This document shows, one piece after another, positions 23,309 to 33,775 of a DNA stretch of 64,000 bases. Both the position numbers and the translations under genes were made by a program. Origin of the DNA: Symsagittifera roscoffensis (Eukaryota; Xenacoelomorpha; Acoela; Convolutidae); assembly GCF_963678635.1 (NCBI RefSeq), contig NC_087069.1, positions 26,150,303 through 26,214,302 on the forward strand. The letters are read 5' to 3'. The notes below the pieces were generated by a model. That model did not search any database and was not told the origin of the DNA. It saw nothing but the letters and a program-made list of their open reading frames with translations. Each line of letters begins with the position of its first letter. Positions within the stretch are counted from its first letter, which is position 1.

Positions 23309-25287
23309 TTTATCAAGGAGAGCGCTTGTAAATATTTTAGCTGCTTTAAGAACAGCATCAAAAAAAAAAATTGGTAATTTTCAGTAAGGAAGTATTCCTT
23401 GTTAAGCTCACATTTTTTTTGGCAATACTTCATAATTGAACTATAAAAACAAAGACTATGAAACTATGAAGGAATCAAGTATTTTTGGACAATTTAATCA
23501 GTTTTGCAGTTGATGCTCTCAGTTTTCCGGTTTATATCAGAGTTTTTTGATACAAACAGGCTTGTTCAGAATAACAATTTAAATTATTTCGACAATTTCT
23601 TGTCGATGACTGAGAAAAATTAACACGAAGCTGAACTAGAGGTTGCACTACTATCTGTGAATTGAAGACTAACATCTTTATGTAATCTACGAGAATATGT
23701 TACTCTAAAAACTTCCGTTTGTTTGTCCGCAAATATAGTTTTTTTTTGAAGTTTGTTGTTATTTGAGAGACCAAAAACAGAAAAAATGAAACGAAATTTT
23801 AAAAAAAAGATTTTTTATTGACTTACCATAACTTGGACTCAATGCAGTTTTCCAAAATTTGGGTAAGGTTATGTCCAATGCATAAGATTGCTCAAAATTT
23901 CAATAATTCAAGCAATTTATCTCCTGCTGTTGATAGTTCGAATCAATGTTTAAAATCAGAATTGAAAGCAAATTTTGTTAGCTATGCTCTCATGCTCTTC
24001 ATCTTTTTTTTCTGTGAGGATTTGAGTTTACGTGAAACTGAGATTGTATAAGCTGTTTTTAAGCTCCTTTAAGAACTTCTCAAAACGATACATCAATACA
24101 GTCATTAATTTGGAGCGCAAATTCCGTAAATAAATTGTCTGTATCACAGCTGACATTGAGTTGAAAATTGATGCCCATCTAAACATGCTATTTTCCGTTT
24201 ACTTATGACAATTTTAATTTAATAAACCCCAAATTTTGTTTTTTTTTGTCAATTTTAGCACTTTTAGGTAAGAATAATTGTGCCTTGGTGATTTATTTGG
24301 GAAATTGGGCTATTGGTGACAGTCAATTTTTCAATCAATTTTTCGAAATGGATTATCACTAAGACAGAAAAATTTTCTGATTAACTTCTAATTCAATTGC
24401 CATAAATAGCCTGAAAAAAATCTCAGCAAACAGATTAGGCGAAAACTGCTTCAACTGCTCTTCAATAACAATAAAAAAAATGGTTTCAGAAAATAGTTCA
24501 AACAGGAGTGTGAAGAATCGTAACGTCGATAGATACTTTGGTGTCGATAGATTATCGTGATACATTGAATCCTCTCGATAGCTTATCTGAGAAACTATTA
24601 TCGGAATTCTATATACATCTGTATTAGTGGTCGTCCATCCAAGAAGCCACACATTTACAACTTTATGGTACCCCAATGCAAACTCGTAGCATTTGTCAAT
24701 GTCGCGGCTCTTATTCAAAGTTAGGACAGTTAGCAAACATATTTCACAAAATAAAGATTGGAATTTATCGAAAACATCGAGTTTCCAGTCGATAGATTAT
24801 CGCGATATTTAAAAGCTTGTCAATAAATATTTCGAGATATATTGTATTGCGATATATCGGATATGAGTTTATCAATTTTCTGAGTTCAAAATTTGAAAAA
24901 AAAATTGTTAACGTTTTGATTTATAGTCTTACCTTCTCTGTACGCTTTGTAAAAGTGAAAAGTGACATATTTTGCGTCTGGTAACGTACTAATAAGAGTA
25001 AATTGCTTTGAAGTTCTATTCAAATCAATTCAATTATTCCTACAATTCAACTGGATTGATTTAATTAGCCGCTTGCACTTTCATAAGATGAATTATGTCG
25101 CCCGTTACCCTTTCATTTTTGCTACATTTGCAGTTTTTAAACAACACCGGAAATTTTTCAAAGAAAAATCGCATGTGAAATATATATCTCAAAAATATTC
25201 AATTGTCAGCTCAGAAGATAAGTGCTTTTCAAATAAATTTTAAAGTTCCCTGCAAAACCAACTTGTTGAAAAAGCAAAACTTGTTTA
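23309..25287. other. AT-rich intergenic region with TATCGATA-type repeats
   Basis: One open frame (about 23.82-24.05 kb, plus) has a fairly protein-like translation (MHKIAQNFNNSSNLSPAVDS) but lacks supported splice partners. Between 24.53 and 24.87 kb the motif CGATAGATTATCGYGATA and related near-palindromes recur several times. Nothing else is supported. Confidence 0.4.
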
Positions 25288-25345
25288 AAGAAGAAAACAC
25301 CCCGAGCACTACTATTCTGTCTTTTCTCCGAAAGACCGAGCAATT
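25288..25345 (-). mobile_element. Fragment of the 5' end of a Helentron-like element
   Basis: CACCCCGAGCAC followed by a diverged reverse complement of the family's 5' hairpin (compare 53.39-53.43 kb). It lies just beyond the 3' end of the serpin gene. Confidence 0.45.
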
Positions 25346-25518
25346 ATGACACTTTTAAAAGTGGGCTGTAATTATCCGAGTCATAAGTCTGGAACTGTAT
25401 ACTAGGAATAATTGACACATTTAGCATAGTACTATAGAGTCAAGTTAAACAAGTTCAACATTTTTTTTGCGAAAATAATATAAGTTCGTTCATTATATAC
25501 TCCGCCGCCATTTCTCTC

Positions 25519-26869
25519 TCAAACCATGGGATCAGCCACTATTCCTGCAAACAAAATCACCCTCAACTTGGGGTTGGCAATGGCGAATAGATACGGCGAG
25601 TCCACCATATATTTCGGGGGCATCATTCTTGGGGCTACTTTGGCCAGGGTGGCTGCAGCTGCTTCGGTCCCATCTTCGTCAACTGTTACGAACGTCTTCT
25701 GAATAACCTAAGAGCGCAAGAAAGATTCAATTCTATTTCAATTAGTGGAAGCTTTGTCTCATGGTACTATTTGGTTAAATTAAAAACTCAAACGCCTTCA
25801 AATACAACTTCAGCTCCTTGATAAAATTTACTGAGTCATTTCTTCAGAATGTATTAGAAAAAATTTGACGAAAACCATCCTAATTAATTTAATTTTTCTT
25901 GGCAGCATGAATTGAAAACTCTTAAATTTATACTTGTGATATTTTTGAAGGCACATCACTGATGTCCGAGAAATCAGCCGCATCCGAGAAGGCCAACTTG
26001 ATCCCCATTTTCTCCAAAAGGGGAATAAGGTCAACTTCACTTTCCACTCTGCTCTCCGGCAAACGAAAGTTCACGTACCTTTGGTAACTTTTCTCATGAA
26101 TGTCGAAGAGTTTCTCGGAAATAACCTCTTTGAACTCGACGGGGTTTTTCTTATCTTGAGGGTGAATTATAAACATACCCCAGTCTAGTTCGGTTTTATT
26201 CTGTCGGTAAGGCATGAAGAAAGTCGTAAACTTGCTTCCACAGTCAAGTTTTGATTTGGAAACTTTGAAAAAGTCAGTAGTTGTCATATATTTTATTTGT
26301 TTTTCGCCTTGTGGAGAGTAGAAAGTTCCGTTGATTCTATATGTTTTAACGAAAGGATTGAACCAAAACCCCCTCATGTAGATTGTATTTATCAGAGCCA
26401 TCAAGTCTTCAGGTTCTGAGTTTTTCAGAACATCTGTGATTTTTCCATTCGTTTGCTCCGAAATCCAATCGTTGACTATTTTTTCGCCCTCGTGAGTTCC
26501 AAATTTAACAGCTTCGAAACCCGCTTCATAATTTTCAGTCAGAATATTTTGAAAAGGCTGTAAAACTTCAAGCTTCTCATTCACGAAAACGCCGTTTGTT
26601 ATATTCAATGTAAAATCAGAATTGCTTTCGTTTTTATAGAGCTTGAGCAAATTTTCGGCTTCCTGGCAATAATTGCTCGTTTCGGTAAATTGCAACCCTT
26701 TGTGGATTTCAACTCTAGTGGCTCCATGTGCTCCATGGCTAACCATACACATGGTTATAAAAGCACTAACGGGCGATAAGACGAAGTTCGAATTAGCATC
26801 TTCGCCTAAGTTGCTGAAGTATGTACTCAACAGAATTTGGGTAAAATTCAAAGACGCAAAGAAATCCAT
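25519..26869 (-). CDS. Serpin, intracellular (clade B-like) type, P1 Arg
   Basis: Two exons on minus: 26869-25934 (ATG to CAA/GTATAA donor) and 25707-25519 (CTCTTAG acceptor to TGA). Together they give 375 codons, or 374 residues, the normal length for a serpin without signal peptide. Exon 1 carries the core fold (ANSNFVLSPVSAFITMCMVS near the start, NDWISEQTNGKITDVL, LINTIYMRGFW). Exon 2 carries the hinge DEDGTEAAAAT and the C-terminal signature ILFAGIVADP. The canonical small-residue hinge predicts an inhibitory serpin. Counting the hinge Gly325 as P15 puts P1 at Arg339 and P1' at Met340 (VAPR/MMPP), predicting trypsin-like targets. No cleavable signal sequence is visible, so a cytosolic or non-classically secreted protein is inferred. 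An AG acceptor lies 11 nt before the ATG. Confidence 0.95.
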
Positions 26870-26882
26870 GAAATTGTTACCT

Positions 26883-27440
26883 AAGATTTTGGAAATTTGT
26901 ATTTTTCCGAAAATTTTTGAAAAATTAACAATTTTGAGCTAAGCTTATACTCAATTTAGCTTTACCAAAATGAAATTAGGGCGGATGATAATATTAAAAA
27001 CTAGGTTATTGATATTAGTCAGCTTTCAAATAAGGTTTCCGAGATCAACAAGTTCAAATATGTATTCAACAATATTAGATTAGATTTGTATTATCTCGAA
27101 GCTCAAGCAAATTGAGTTGATTTGCTTGAACTTCGAGCAAATCAACAACAAAAAGCTTACGTCACTATCGCCAAACCACACAAGTCTATGGTTGTAGTTT
27201 AACCAATAGCTATGGCAAATATGCTCAAGCCTAAACCGCGTTTGTTGTCTCATTGGCATTCAATTTGACCTTCAAATTACAAGTAGTTTCAGGAAGGTCA
27301 AGTAATCATTGGTGCACATCAGTTGAAAAGAGAGTTGAAACCACTTGAATCAGGGAGAATCAAGTAGAATTAATGACAAAATGCTATGAAAATGTCGAGG
27401 ACCTTGAGCAAATAAATAATCTGTCAACAATCAAAGATTT
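26883..27440. other. Shared upstream region between the serpin (minus) and a small plus-strand gene
   Basis: The two genes are divergent, so this 0.5-kb segment may contain both promoters. A CRE-like TTACGTCAC occurs near 27160 and ACCAATAG near 27200. These are motif matches only. A short imperfect inverted repeat around AGCAAATTGAGTTGATTTGCT lies near 27.1 kb. Confidence 0.3.
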
Positions 27441-27463
27441 TCAGGTTACTTAGTAACTTTGAA

Positions 27464-29255
27464 ATGGAAGATGTGAAATGGGTAAAAATTGGTTTACAGC
27501 GTCAAAATTATCCTCCATCAGGTTCACTAGATTTTACCGCCGAAAAGGTGATTCCAAAAATTTGGAATTAAATATAAAAAGATACAAGACTGCTCGTATC
27601 AGGGGAGAGCCCTGAATGTTCCGACTGTCCCTAAACTGGTCTCGAATAGTTTTTGGTTAAAGAAATATTGACAAACAATGAAGTTTAAGCTGAACATTAG
27701 GAATCGTGAATGGAATTAAAAGACCAATTAGCCTGCCTCAATTAAATTTGGAGCGATTTTGTGCTGAAGGATAATTCGCCACGCATAAATAATGCGCATT
27801 AAACTTTCGGCATCCAAATATCACAGCGCTTTTTGGCTCTTTTTCCTTTACAACAACCCCCCCCCCACCTCACACGAGCTTCAATATATTAGTGTAACGA
27901 GTGGTTTTATGAAAATGAGTATGAGGACCAAATATGTTTGTCGTGGCCTTATTAGTCTGTATGTAATATTTCATAACAATCGGACAATGTGGTCAACAAA
28001 TATACATGTAAAAATTTGAAGGTGGGGGGGGGGGGGAAGGAAAAAGAGCCCATTTTTTTATCACATTAGTCTATTAGTAAGCGTTTCACAGCATTATTCT
28101 AGGCAGGAAAGTCTATTGGTGAGCGCGCCCCTTCTGGGATTGCGAAGACCCATGGATCGATCCTCCGAGGCAAGTATTTTTGAGAATTGGTCTGAATAAA
28201 AAAAACGGCTCTTTTCCAGTTCCCTCCTTGAACTTTTCAAGTAATAAATTGCATTAAATCATGTCAGCATGAACAGGTGAACAAATTTTTACAACATTTC
28301 TTACAAGCAAAATTACCTGTGAACAATCTTTAAACAGCTTTATTTTGTTATTTTACGAGGGGGGTGGGAAGCTGGAAAAGAGCCAAAAAAAACACACCAA
28401 GCAAGTATATTCCTTACTTTCTCCGAAAATCGGAACAAAAATAACTTGAATCTGATTGAGAATGGTTTTTGATATATAACTTTAAGTTATAATAAAAAAG
28501 TTATACTATAACTAAAAAAAAAAAGTTTTTATAGTTATAACAAATTTATTGGATCAAATTTTCATTTTTTGAAACAGTTTTAACCTTCAAGCTACAAACG
28601 AATTCGAAATAGTTCTTTGAACTTTTATGATTGCTTTTCTTCGGTGTTTCATGTTTTTTTTCTAACAAATTGCATGACAAATCATTGTTGAATGAAATTA
28701 TTCAAAAAATTGAAATATTTGAAGAAGCGCAATTAATTTTCCTTGCTTTTTTCACAACTTGTTTCATTCATTGCCGCAAGGTCAAAATTAGCTCATAAAT
28801 TTTGAGCGTTGATATTCTAAATTGCTATCAGAAATATAGTTACAACCGAAATGTTGGTTAAATCCTTGACCATGCGCAATTTAACCGATCAAAACTATAG
28901 CATTTTAGGTAAATTAATTTTTGTAAACGGTTTTTACGTGTGGAATTTATTTGACCAAAAAATTCGGCATTAACTAAATATAATTTTTTAGGCAAAAAAA
29001 ATCGGACAATATCTTAAATTTTTGAAACGACTCTGACCTTCAGACAAAAATGGGGTTAAAATTGAAAAAGAAACTTCAAAGTTGCACATTTGAATTATCA
29101 AAAGAGCAGTTCAAAATTATTGCGCTTTTCAGAGTCGTCAATCTGTTGAACCACTTGAAGCCCAAAACTATCAAACAGTTTTCATTGATCAGCTATCGGT
29201 CACGCAATTTCTTAATGAAAACAAAATCACGAAACGCCACAAAAATGCACACTAG
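27464..29255 (+). CDS. Small two-exon gene of unknown function (possibly with missing middle exons)
   Basis: Exon 27464-27547 starts with ATG 19 nt after a TTTTCAG acceptor. It encodes a 28-residue N-terminus (MEDVKWVKIG, YPPSGSLDFTAEK) and ends at AAAAG/GTGATT in phase 0. Exon 29133-29255 follows CGCTTTTCAG, is in phase 0, and encodes a 40-residue tail including EAQNYQTVFIDQLSVTQFL, ending at TAG. Joined directly they give 68 residues; additional exons in the 1.6-kb intron are possible. Composition is clearly protein-like in a background of AT-rich noise. No family is recognised and no localisation signal is visible. The intron contains a SINE candidate and other repeats. Confidence 0.5.
27584..27642 (-). 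mobile_element. 3'-end fragment of a Helentron-like element
   Basis: AAGACTGCTCGTATCAGG, a damaged hairpin arm and TTCCGACTG match the reverse complement of the family 3' terminus. A matching 5'-end fragment (ATTCCTTACTTTCTCCG...TCGGAACAAAAA) lies at about 28408-28438, so one old copy may have been split by later insertions. Confidence 0.55.
27820..28395. repeat. Foldback/MITE-like structure with GGCTCTTTTTCC arms and poly-C/poly-G tracts
   Basis: TTTTTGGCTCTTTTTCC and a C-run at about 27.83-27.87 kb are mirrored by a G-run and GGAAGGAAAAAGAGCC at about 28.02-28.05 kb. A further GGCTCTTTTCCAG (28.21 kb) pairs with CTGGAAAAGAGCC (28.37 kb). Two nested foldback elements of one family are the simplest reading. 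Confidence 0.5.
28101..28205 (+). mobile_element. tRNA-derived SINE candidate, copy 1
   Basis: Pol III-like A box within ATTGGTGAGCGCGCC and B box GGATCGATCCTCC (28154-28166) at tRNA-like spacing, followed by a short body ending GGTCTGAATAAAA. The 55.5-kb copy has the same order: TGGTGTGCGAGC, GGATCATTCCTCC, CGTCTCAATAAAA. It does not fold as a functional tRNA. Confidence 0.5.
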
Positions 29256-30560
29256 AAACTTCAGAGATATTGTTCGAAATAATTTTAACTTAAAGGTCAG
29301 AATTTTTGTAATTGCCAAATTTTTGGCAATAGACTTTTCGACCAACAAATTAGAACGAAGTTAATTAACCTAAAAACTGCTCATTTTGACGTCGGACTGT
29401 TTTGGCACTGATTCTCATCGATAAAAACTGTTTACAAAAACTAATTTACCTAAATGCTTTAGTTTTTGACCAAAAAAATTGGTCAAGATGACCAATATTG
29501 CCAACAATTTGGCACAATTTATCTTCCAAATAATTAAGAAGTTGTCAGATAAATTTGTTAAAAATAACTATATAGAGAATTGCAAAAATTTTGATCTAGC
29601 AGAATTAATTAAGAACAGTAAATGTAGTTGTCTTGAGACATCTTTTTTCTCTGAAAAACTAGCTTTTGCATGCAAAAAATGTCTGAAATAGATAAAACTG
29701 CTCATTTTGACGAGGGATGTCTAATTTTTGCTCAATTGAAATTATACGGTTGAGATCAAATGGTTGACAAAATTTTTCCATCAATGAGTTTGAATGAAGT
29801 TAAATAACCAAAAACTGCTTATTTTGACTCAGGAAATCAAATTGTTACTCATTCGAAAATATATATCGCCTGCCAAATTTTTGGCGCTATCTTTTTCGGT
29901 CAACGAATATGAAGACAGATATTTAAACTAAAACTGATCATTTTGAAGCCGATTTTCAATTTATCACTGATTTCCTCAGGTAAAAAACCAAGTTCAAAAA
30001 AACTAATTAAACCTTAAATACTAAATTGAGCAAGGTCGCCGATATTACCAATAACTTGGCTTTAACAATAAAAAACAAATCAATCCAAAAAGTGGTGGTG
30101 CAGCAGAAATTTTTTTATAAGTAACTAAAGAGTAAATTTGTCACCAACTTAAGACTAAATTGTTGACATAATTGAGGCTGCTGATTTTGTAACACATCAA
30201 ACTAAGAATATTACCAGCAAAAGTTGATTCATGCCATTAAAGAAGAAGTTCGCCTTCATAAAAGTCAATACGAATACTTTTTTGAAACTCAATTTTAATA
30301 AACTAGACTATAAACAGAAAGAATATAATAAACTGCAATGCTCATGTTTTGACAAATTTTTCTATGTTCTAGTTTTGATTGTTCTAGTTTTGATTCATGG
30401 TCCTAATCAAAAGAGCTTTCGAAATTGTCTGATTGCTCTTTTAAATTTGCAAGTTCCAGCCTTAGCTTCTTATTGTTAAAAAGAGACCAAGCTGTAGGCA
30501 ATATTAATAAGCCTGTGCGCCGCAATTGCTGAAATGCGGTGTGTTTAAGGTTCCTCTCAT
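28440..30560. repeat. AT-rich region with diverged dispersed repeat units
   Basis: Apart from the exon at 29133-29255, this stretch has at least four diverged occurrences of an AAACTGCTCATTTTGAC motif (about 29.38, 29.70, 29.82 and 29.94 kb). Associated blocks are GTTCACAAAAACTAATTAACC-like and TTGGTCAAGATGACCAATAT-like. It looks like an old, degraded repeat cluster. No coding content is supported. Confidence 0.4.
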
Positions 30561-30562
30561 AT

Positions 30563-31110
30563 TGTTCCGACTTTCGAATAACAAGCGAAATATTCATGCC
30601 TGCTGTAATTTTTTTCCGACTTTCGAAAGTAACGGTATACTTGTGCTCGGGGTGGTTGTTTTTCTTCGGATAAATTTCGACTTTTTAACTGGCCATTTTT
30701 GACTGATTTTGTTGTCTTGAGCTTAAATTTGAAAAAATATTTCACCTGTGATTGTTTTTTGTAAAGTCATGGGGGTTTTCAGACTACCATTTTGACATTT
30801 TGACCAATTTGGGACAATTAACGCGCAACACATTTCGCGATATTTATGCGTAAGCAGAGATTTAATCAGTCTCAAAAATTGTTCCAAATTGTTTGACGGA
30901 AGCTTTATTGCCTTAATTAATTAAGGAGCAAAATCTATCTTGTTGTATTTCAAATGGCGTGCGGGGGGATGATTTTCTCAAAAAAATCTCAAATTTTCAT
31001 TCTGTTTCATGTTACTTTATTACAATTAATTTTTTCTTGTTTTTACTGCTCCATAGACCTTTAAAGGCAGTCGGAATACTCAGGGCTTCGCCCTGATTCA
31101 AGCAGTCCTG
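30563..31110 (+). mobile_element. Helentron-like non-autonomous element
   Basis: Begins TTGTTCCGACTTTCG with a 5' hairpin region (partly duplicated), then GTGCTCGGGGTGG. It ends CAGTCGGAATACTCAGGGCTT, hairpin, AAGCAGTCCTG. It carries all the family landmarks but is diverged. No coding capacity. Confidence 0.75.
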
Positions 31111-31119
31111 TTTTCTTCT

Positions 31120-31518
31120 GTCAAGTTTTGCGTTTTTCATTGGCCACTTTTGCCAAAACTTTTTATACCATCTGAAAGATTCTGTTGTTTTGGGCTCAAA
31201 AAAATCAATATTTTAGCTGTGACTATTTTCGCTAAAGTTATGGGTTTGAAAAATGCCAATTTGGGAAAACTAACGCGCGATATATTGCTTTCTTATAACA
31301 TGCGTAATAAATTCATGATGCGTTCCAAATTCAATTGAAGAGAGTCATCCGAGTCGCATTATTTTGATAAAAGACGCTAAATACATCCCTTGATAGCCTG
31401 TGCGGGAAAAACGTTGTGTTACTGTTGTTTATTTTTCCACCAAAAAACTTTTTACTTGTCCTTAAAGTGCAGTTAGAACATTTAGGAGTTCGCCCTGATA
31501 TACGAGCAGTCTTGTGAT
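31120..31518 (+). mobile_element. Helentron-like element, 5'-truncated copy
   Basis: Starts within the internal region (GGCCACTTTTGCC) and runs to the 3' end: AGTTAGAACATTTAGGAGTTC, a weak hairpin, ATACGAGCAGTCTTGTG. It lies directly downstream of another copy in the same orientation. Confidence 0.65.
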
Positions 31519-31729
31519 TTTTTTTAAAAGAGTGCAAAATACATATCCGGCTTCAAAGTGTGCAGCTGTAGTTAGTATTTTTGTTAAAATTTTTTGACTC
31601 AAAAGTATATCTGATTTAAGTTTTCAAAACCAAACTAAACTAGTTGTCATTTTTCTGTTTTTTTTTGCTTATGGATCCTGAGCAAAATCATTAAAACTGA
31701 CGCTGCTTATTTTAACATTGATCTTTGCA

Positions 31730-32462
31730 CAGTGCTGATTTAAATTATCCGGACAAAATGAACAAAACCTCAGTTTTCAAACACGTTTTTCTCAAATTGG
31801 GTTACGATTAGACAAAAAGTGAAGACAAAAATTGCTTAGAATTTCATCAGACTTATTATCGTGCTTTTTTTCTCCAAAATTCTCAACCAAAATTTTATCC
31901 CAAAAATGGGTCAATTTGGTTTTTTTCAATTAATCAAAAAATACGCTGAAAAAAACTTTTTTAATTGAAAAAAAAATTATATCGCAAGAAGCCTTTTACT
32001 CAGCACAACAAAGTTTAAGAAGGGTTAAATCTCTAAAAACTAGTATAAGAGAAAACATTTTTATTTGATAGTCAATAAATGTGATTTTTACTATATAAAA
32101 CCCAGAACCACTGTTTAAAAACAAATTTTAAACAATTTGCACAATTTTTTGGAGATTTAACCCTTCTTAAACTTTGTTGTGCTGCGTAAGAGGCTTCTTG
32201 TGATATAATTTTTTTTTTCAATTAAAAAAAGTAGGTTCAGCGTATTTTTTGATTAATTGGAAAAAAACCAAAATGAACTTTTTTTGAGGTAAAATTTTGG
32301 TTGAGAATTTCGGAGAAAAAATTACACCATATTAATTCTGATGAAATTCTAAGCAACTTTTGTTCTGTTCGCTTTTTGTCTAATCTTAACCCAACTTGAG
32401 AAAAAACGCGTTTGAAAATTCAAGTTTTGTTCGTTTTGTCCGGATAATTTAAATCAGCACTG
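31730..32462. mobile_element. 733-bp foldback/MITE with long inverted repeats
   Basis: The left end CAGTGCTGATTTAAATTATC is mirrored by GATAATTTAAATCAGCACTG at the right end, and the two halves are imperfect inverted repeats over most of their length. The inner arms contain the AACAAAGTTTAAGAAGGGTT motif and its complement. CAGTG ends recall Tc1/mariner-type elements, but no clear TA duplication is visible on the left. A partial relative lies at 56.05-56.52 kb. Confidence 0.8.
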
Positions 32463-32654
32463 TACGCTATTTTGAGGACTTGAAAGCCTTGCCGAAGTTC
32501 TAATCACTCTAAACGGCACATTTTGTTGAGCAAAAAATCTTCATGTTCCTCAGTTTTGTCATCAATTCGGAATCAACAAAATCCTACAAAACAAGTTTCT
32601 GAAAGTAAATGCAACTGAAAATTATAACTGAAAAACTGTACCTTTGAAGACTCT

Positions 32655-32740
32655 CTACAATTGGCCTGACGTTGGACGCACTTCATGCGCATCAGTGCGG
32701 TGCTCGGTTCGAACAACTATTAGGGCTAATTTTATTCACT
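32655..32740 (+). other. tRNA-like sequence (possible SINE head or tRNA pseudogene)
   Basis: TGGCCTGACGTTGG (32662-32675) fits a pol III A box, and GGTTCGAACAA (32706-32716) fits a B box, 30 nt apart. A GCGCA...TGCGC stem lies between them. The acceptor stem does not pair, so a functional tRNA is unlikely. Confidence 0.4.
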
Positions 32741-33307
32741 TTGTAAACTCTTAAACGGGAATTACCTGCCGCACTTATCAGCCAGCTGCTTTATCGGTGT
32801 CTTTCTACGCCTTCTGAGCTGCATCTTAATCACTGCTTTTGAACTAATCTTTTTTGGCCTGGTTTCTCAATTTTGAATCATCACAAGGCATAATTTTTAC
32901 AACAAAAAAGAAAAAATCGCCGTTGCAGAAAGAAAAAACGATATGCAATTCATCACTGTTTGCTTACAGTCACGGCTTGAAAAGTTGTTATCAAAGTTTG
33001 TAAAGAGCAAAGAGCAACCTTATCAGTTGTCTAAAACTATGTAGCCTTTTCCCTCAATGTTGTTAGAAACTATAACCTAAAAAAATTGGAACAAACAAAC
33101 CTGATCAATATTGACTCAAGTTTTGCATGGATTCCTCAATTCTGAAAATTGAATTTTAACTGAAAGTTCAGTTTTTTTAATCAAATTGGTGTTGAAATAC
33201 ATATTTTGCTTTTTGAAAACAATTATAATAACTTGAGATTGTTTGTTCTCTATATATTGAAGAAAAAGAAATTTGTTAGAACAATTGCTGCTTATTGAGT
33301 TAAGTTG

Positions 33308-33775
33308 TCACTTTGAGTGTGGCTCATTTTTTCGTTTGATGACTGTTAATATATAACTATCGATGTGTCTAATTGGTTGATTCCAATTATACAAGTGTAC
33401 TGGTTTGTGTTTGCATTGCTTTTTTATTCTTCTTTTTCCTCTTTTTGATGAATTTGAAGATGTTTCTGAGTCGGAAAAATATAATTGATCATGGATGGGA
33501 CAATTTTTATCTATTGATTCTTTTAATTTGTATAGTTCGTCTAAACTATTGACTTCTGATTCAGAAAATGCGTTTCTATTTTTTGAAAATTTTTTTCGTG
33601 TGATTTGTCTTTTTCTTTTTTTGTTTATAATTTTCCTTTTTATTGTTAGTCGTTTTGTTCTAATGTATCCAACTATTTGTGTATTAGGTGTGATTACAAG
33701 ATCGTATTTTTTGTTATCTACTTCACAGTTGTGTAAAACGATTGTTTGTTTATTTCCTACATTTTTGAATGACAT
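33308..33775 (-). pseudogene. Basic low-complexity ORF, possible transposable-element tail
   Basis: A 155-codon frame rich in Lys/Arg/Ser (RKIINKKRKRQITRKKFSK, SDSETSSNSSKRGKRR). Its C-terminal pattern YNWNQPIRHIDSYIL is loosely like the RYGNPIKHSVRSI tail of the gypsy gag-pol at 17.9 kb. It may be the remnant of a retroelement polyprotein tail on minus. No domain, splice site or promoter supports a host gene. Confidence 0.3.
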
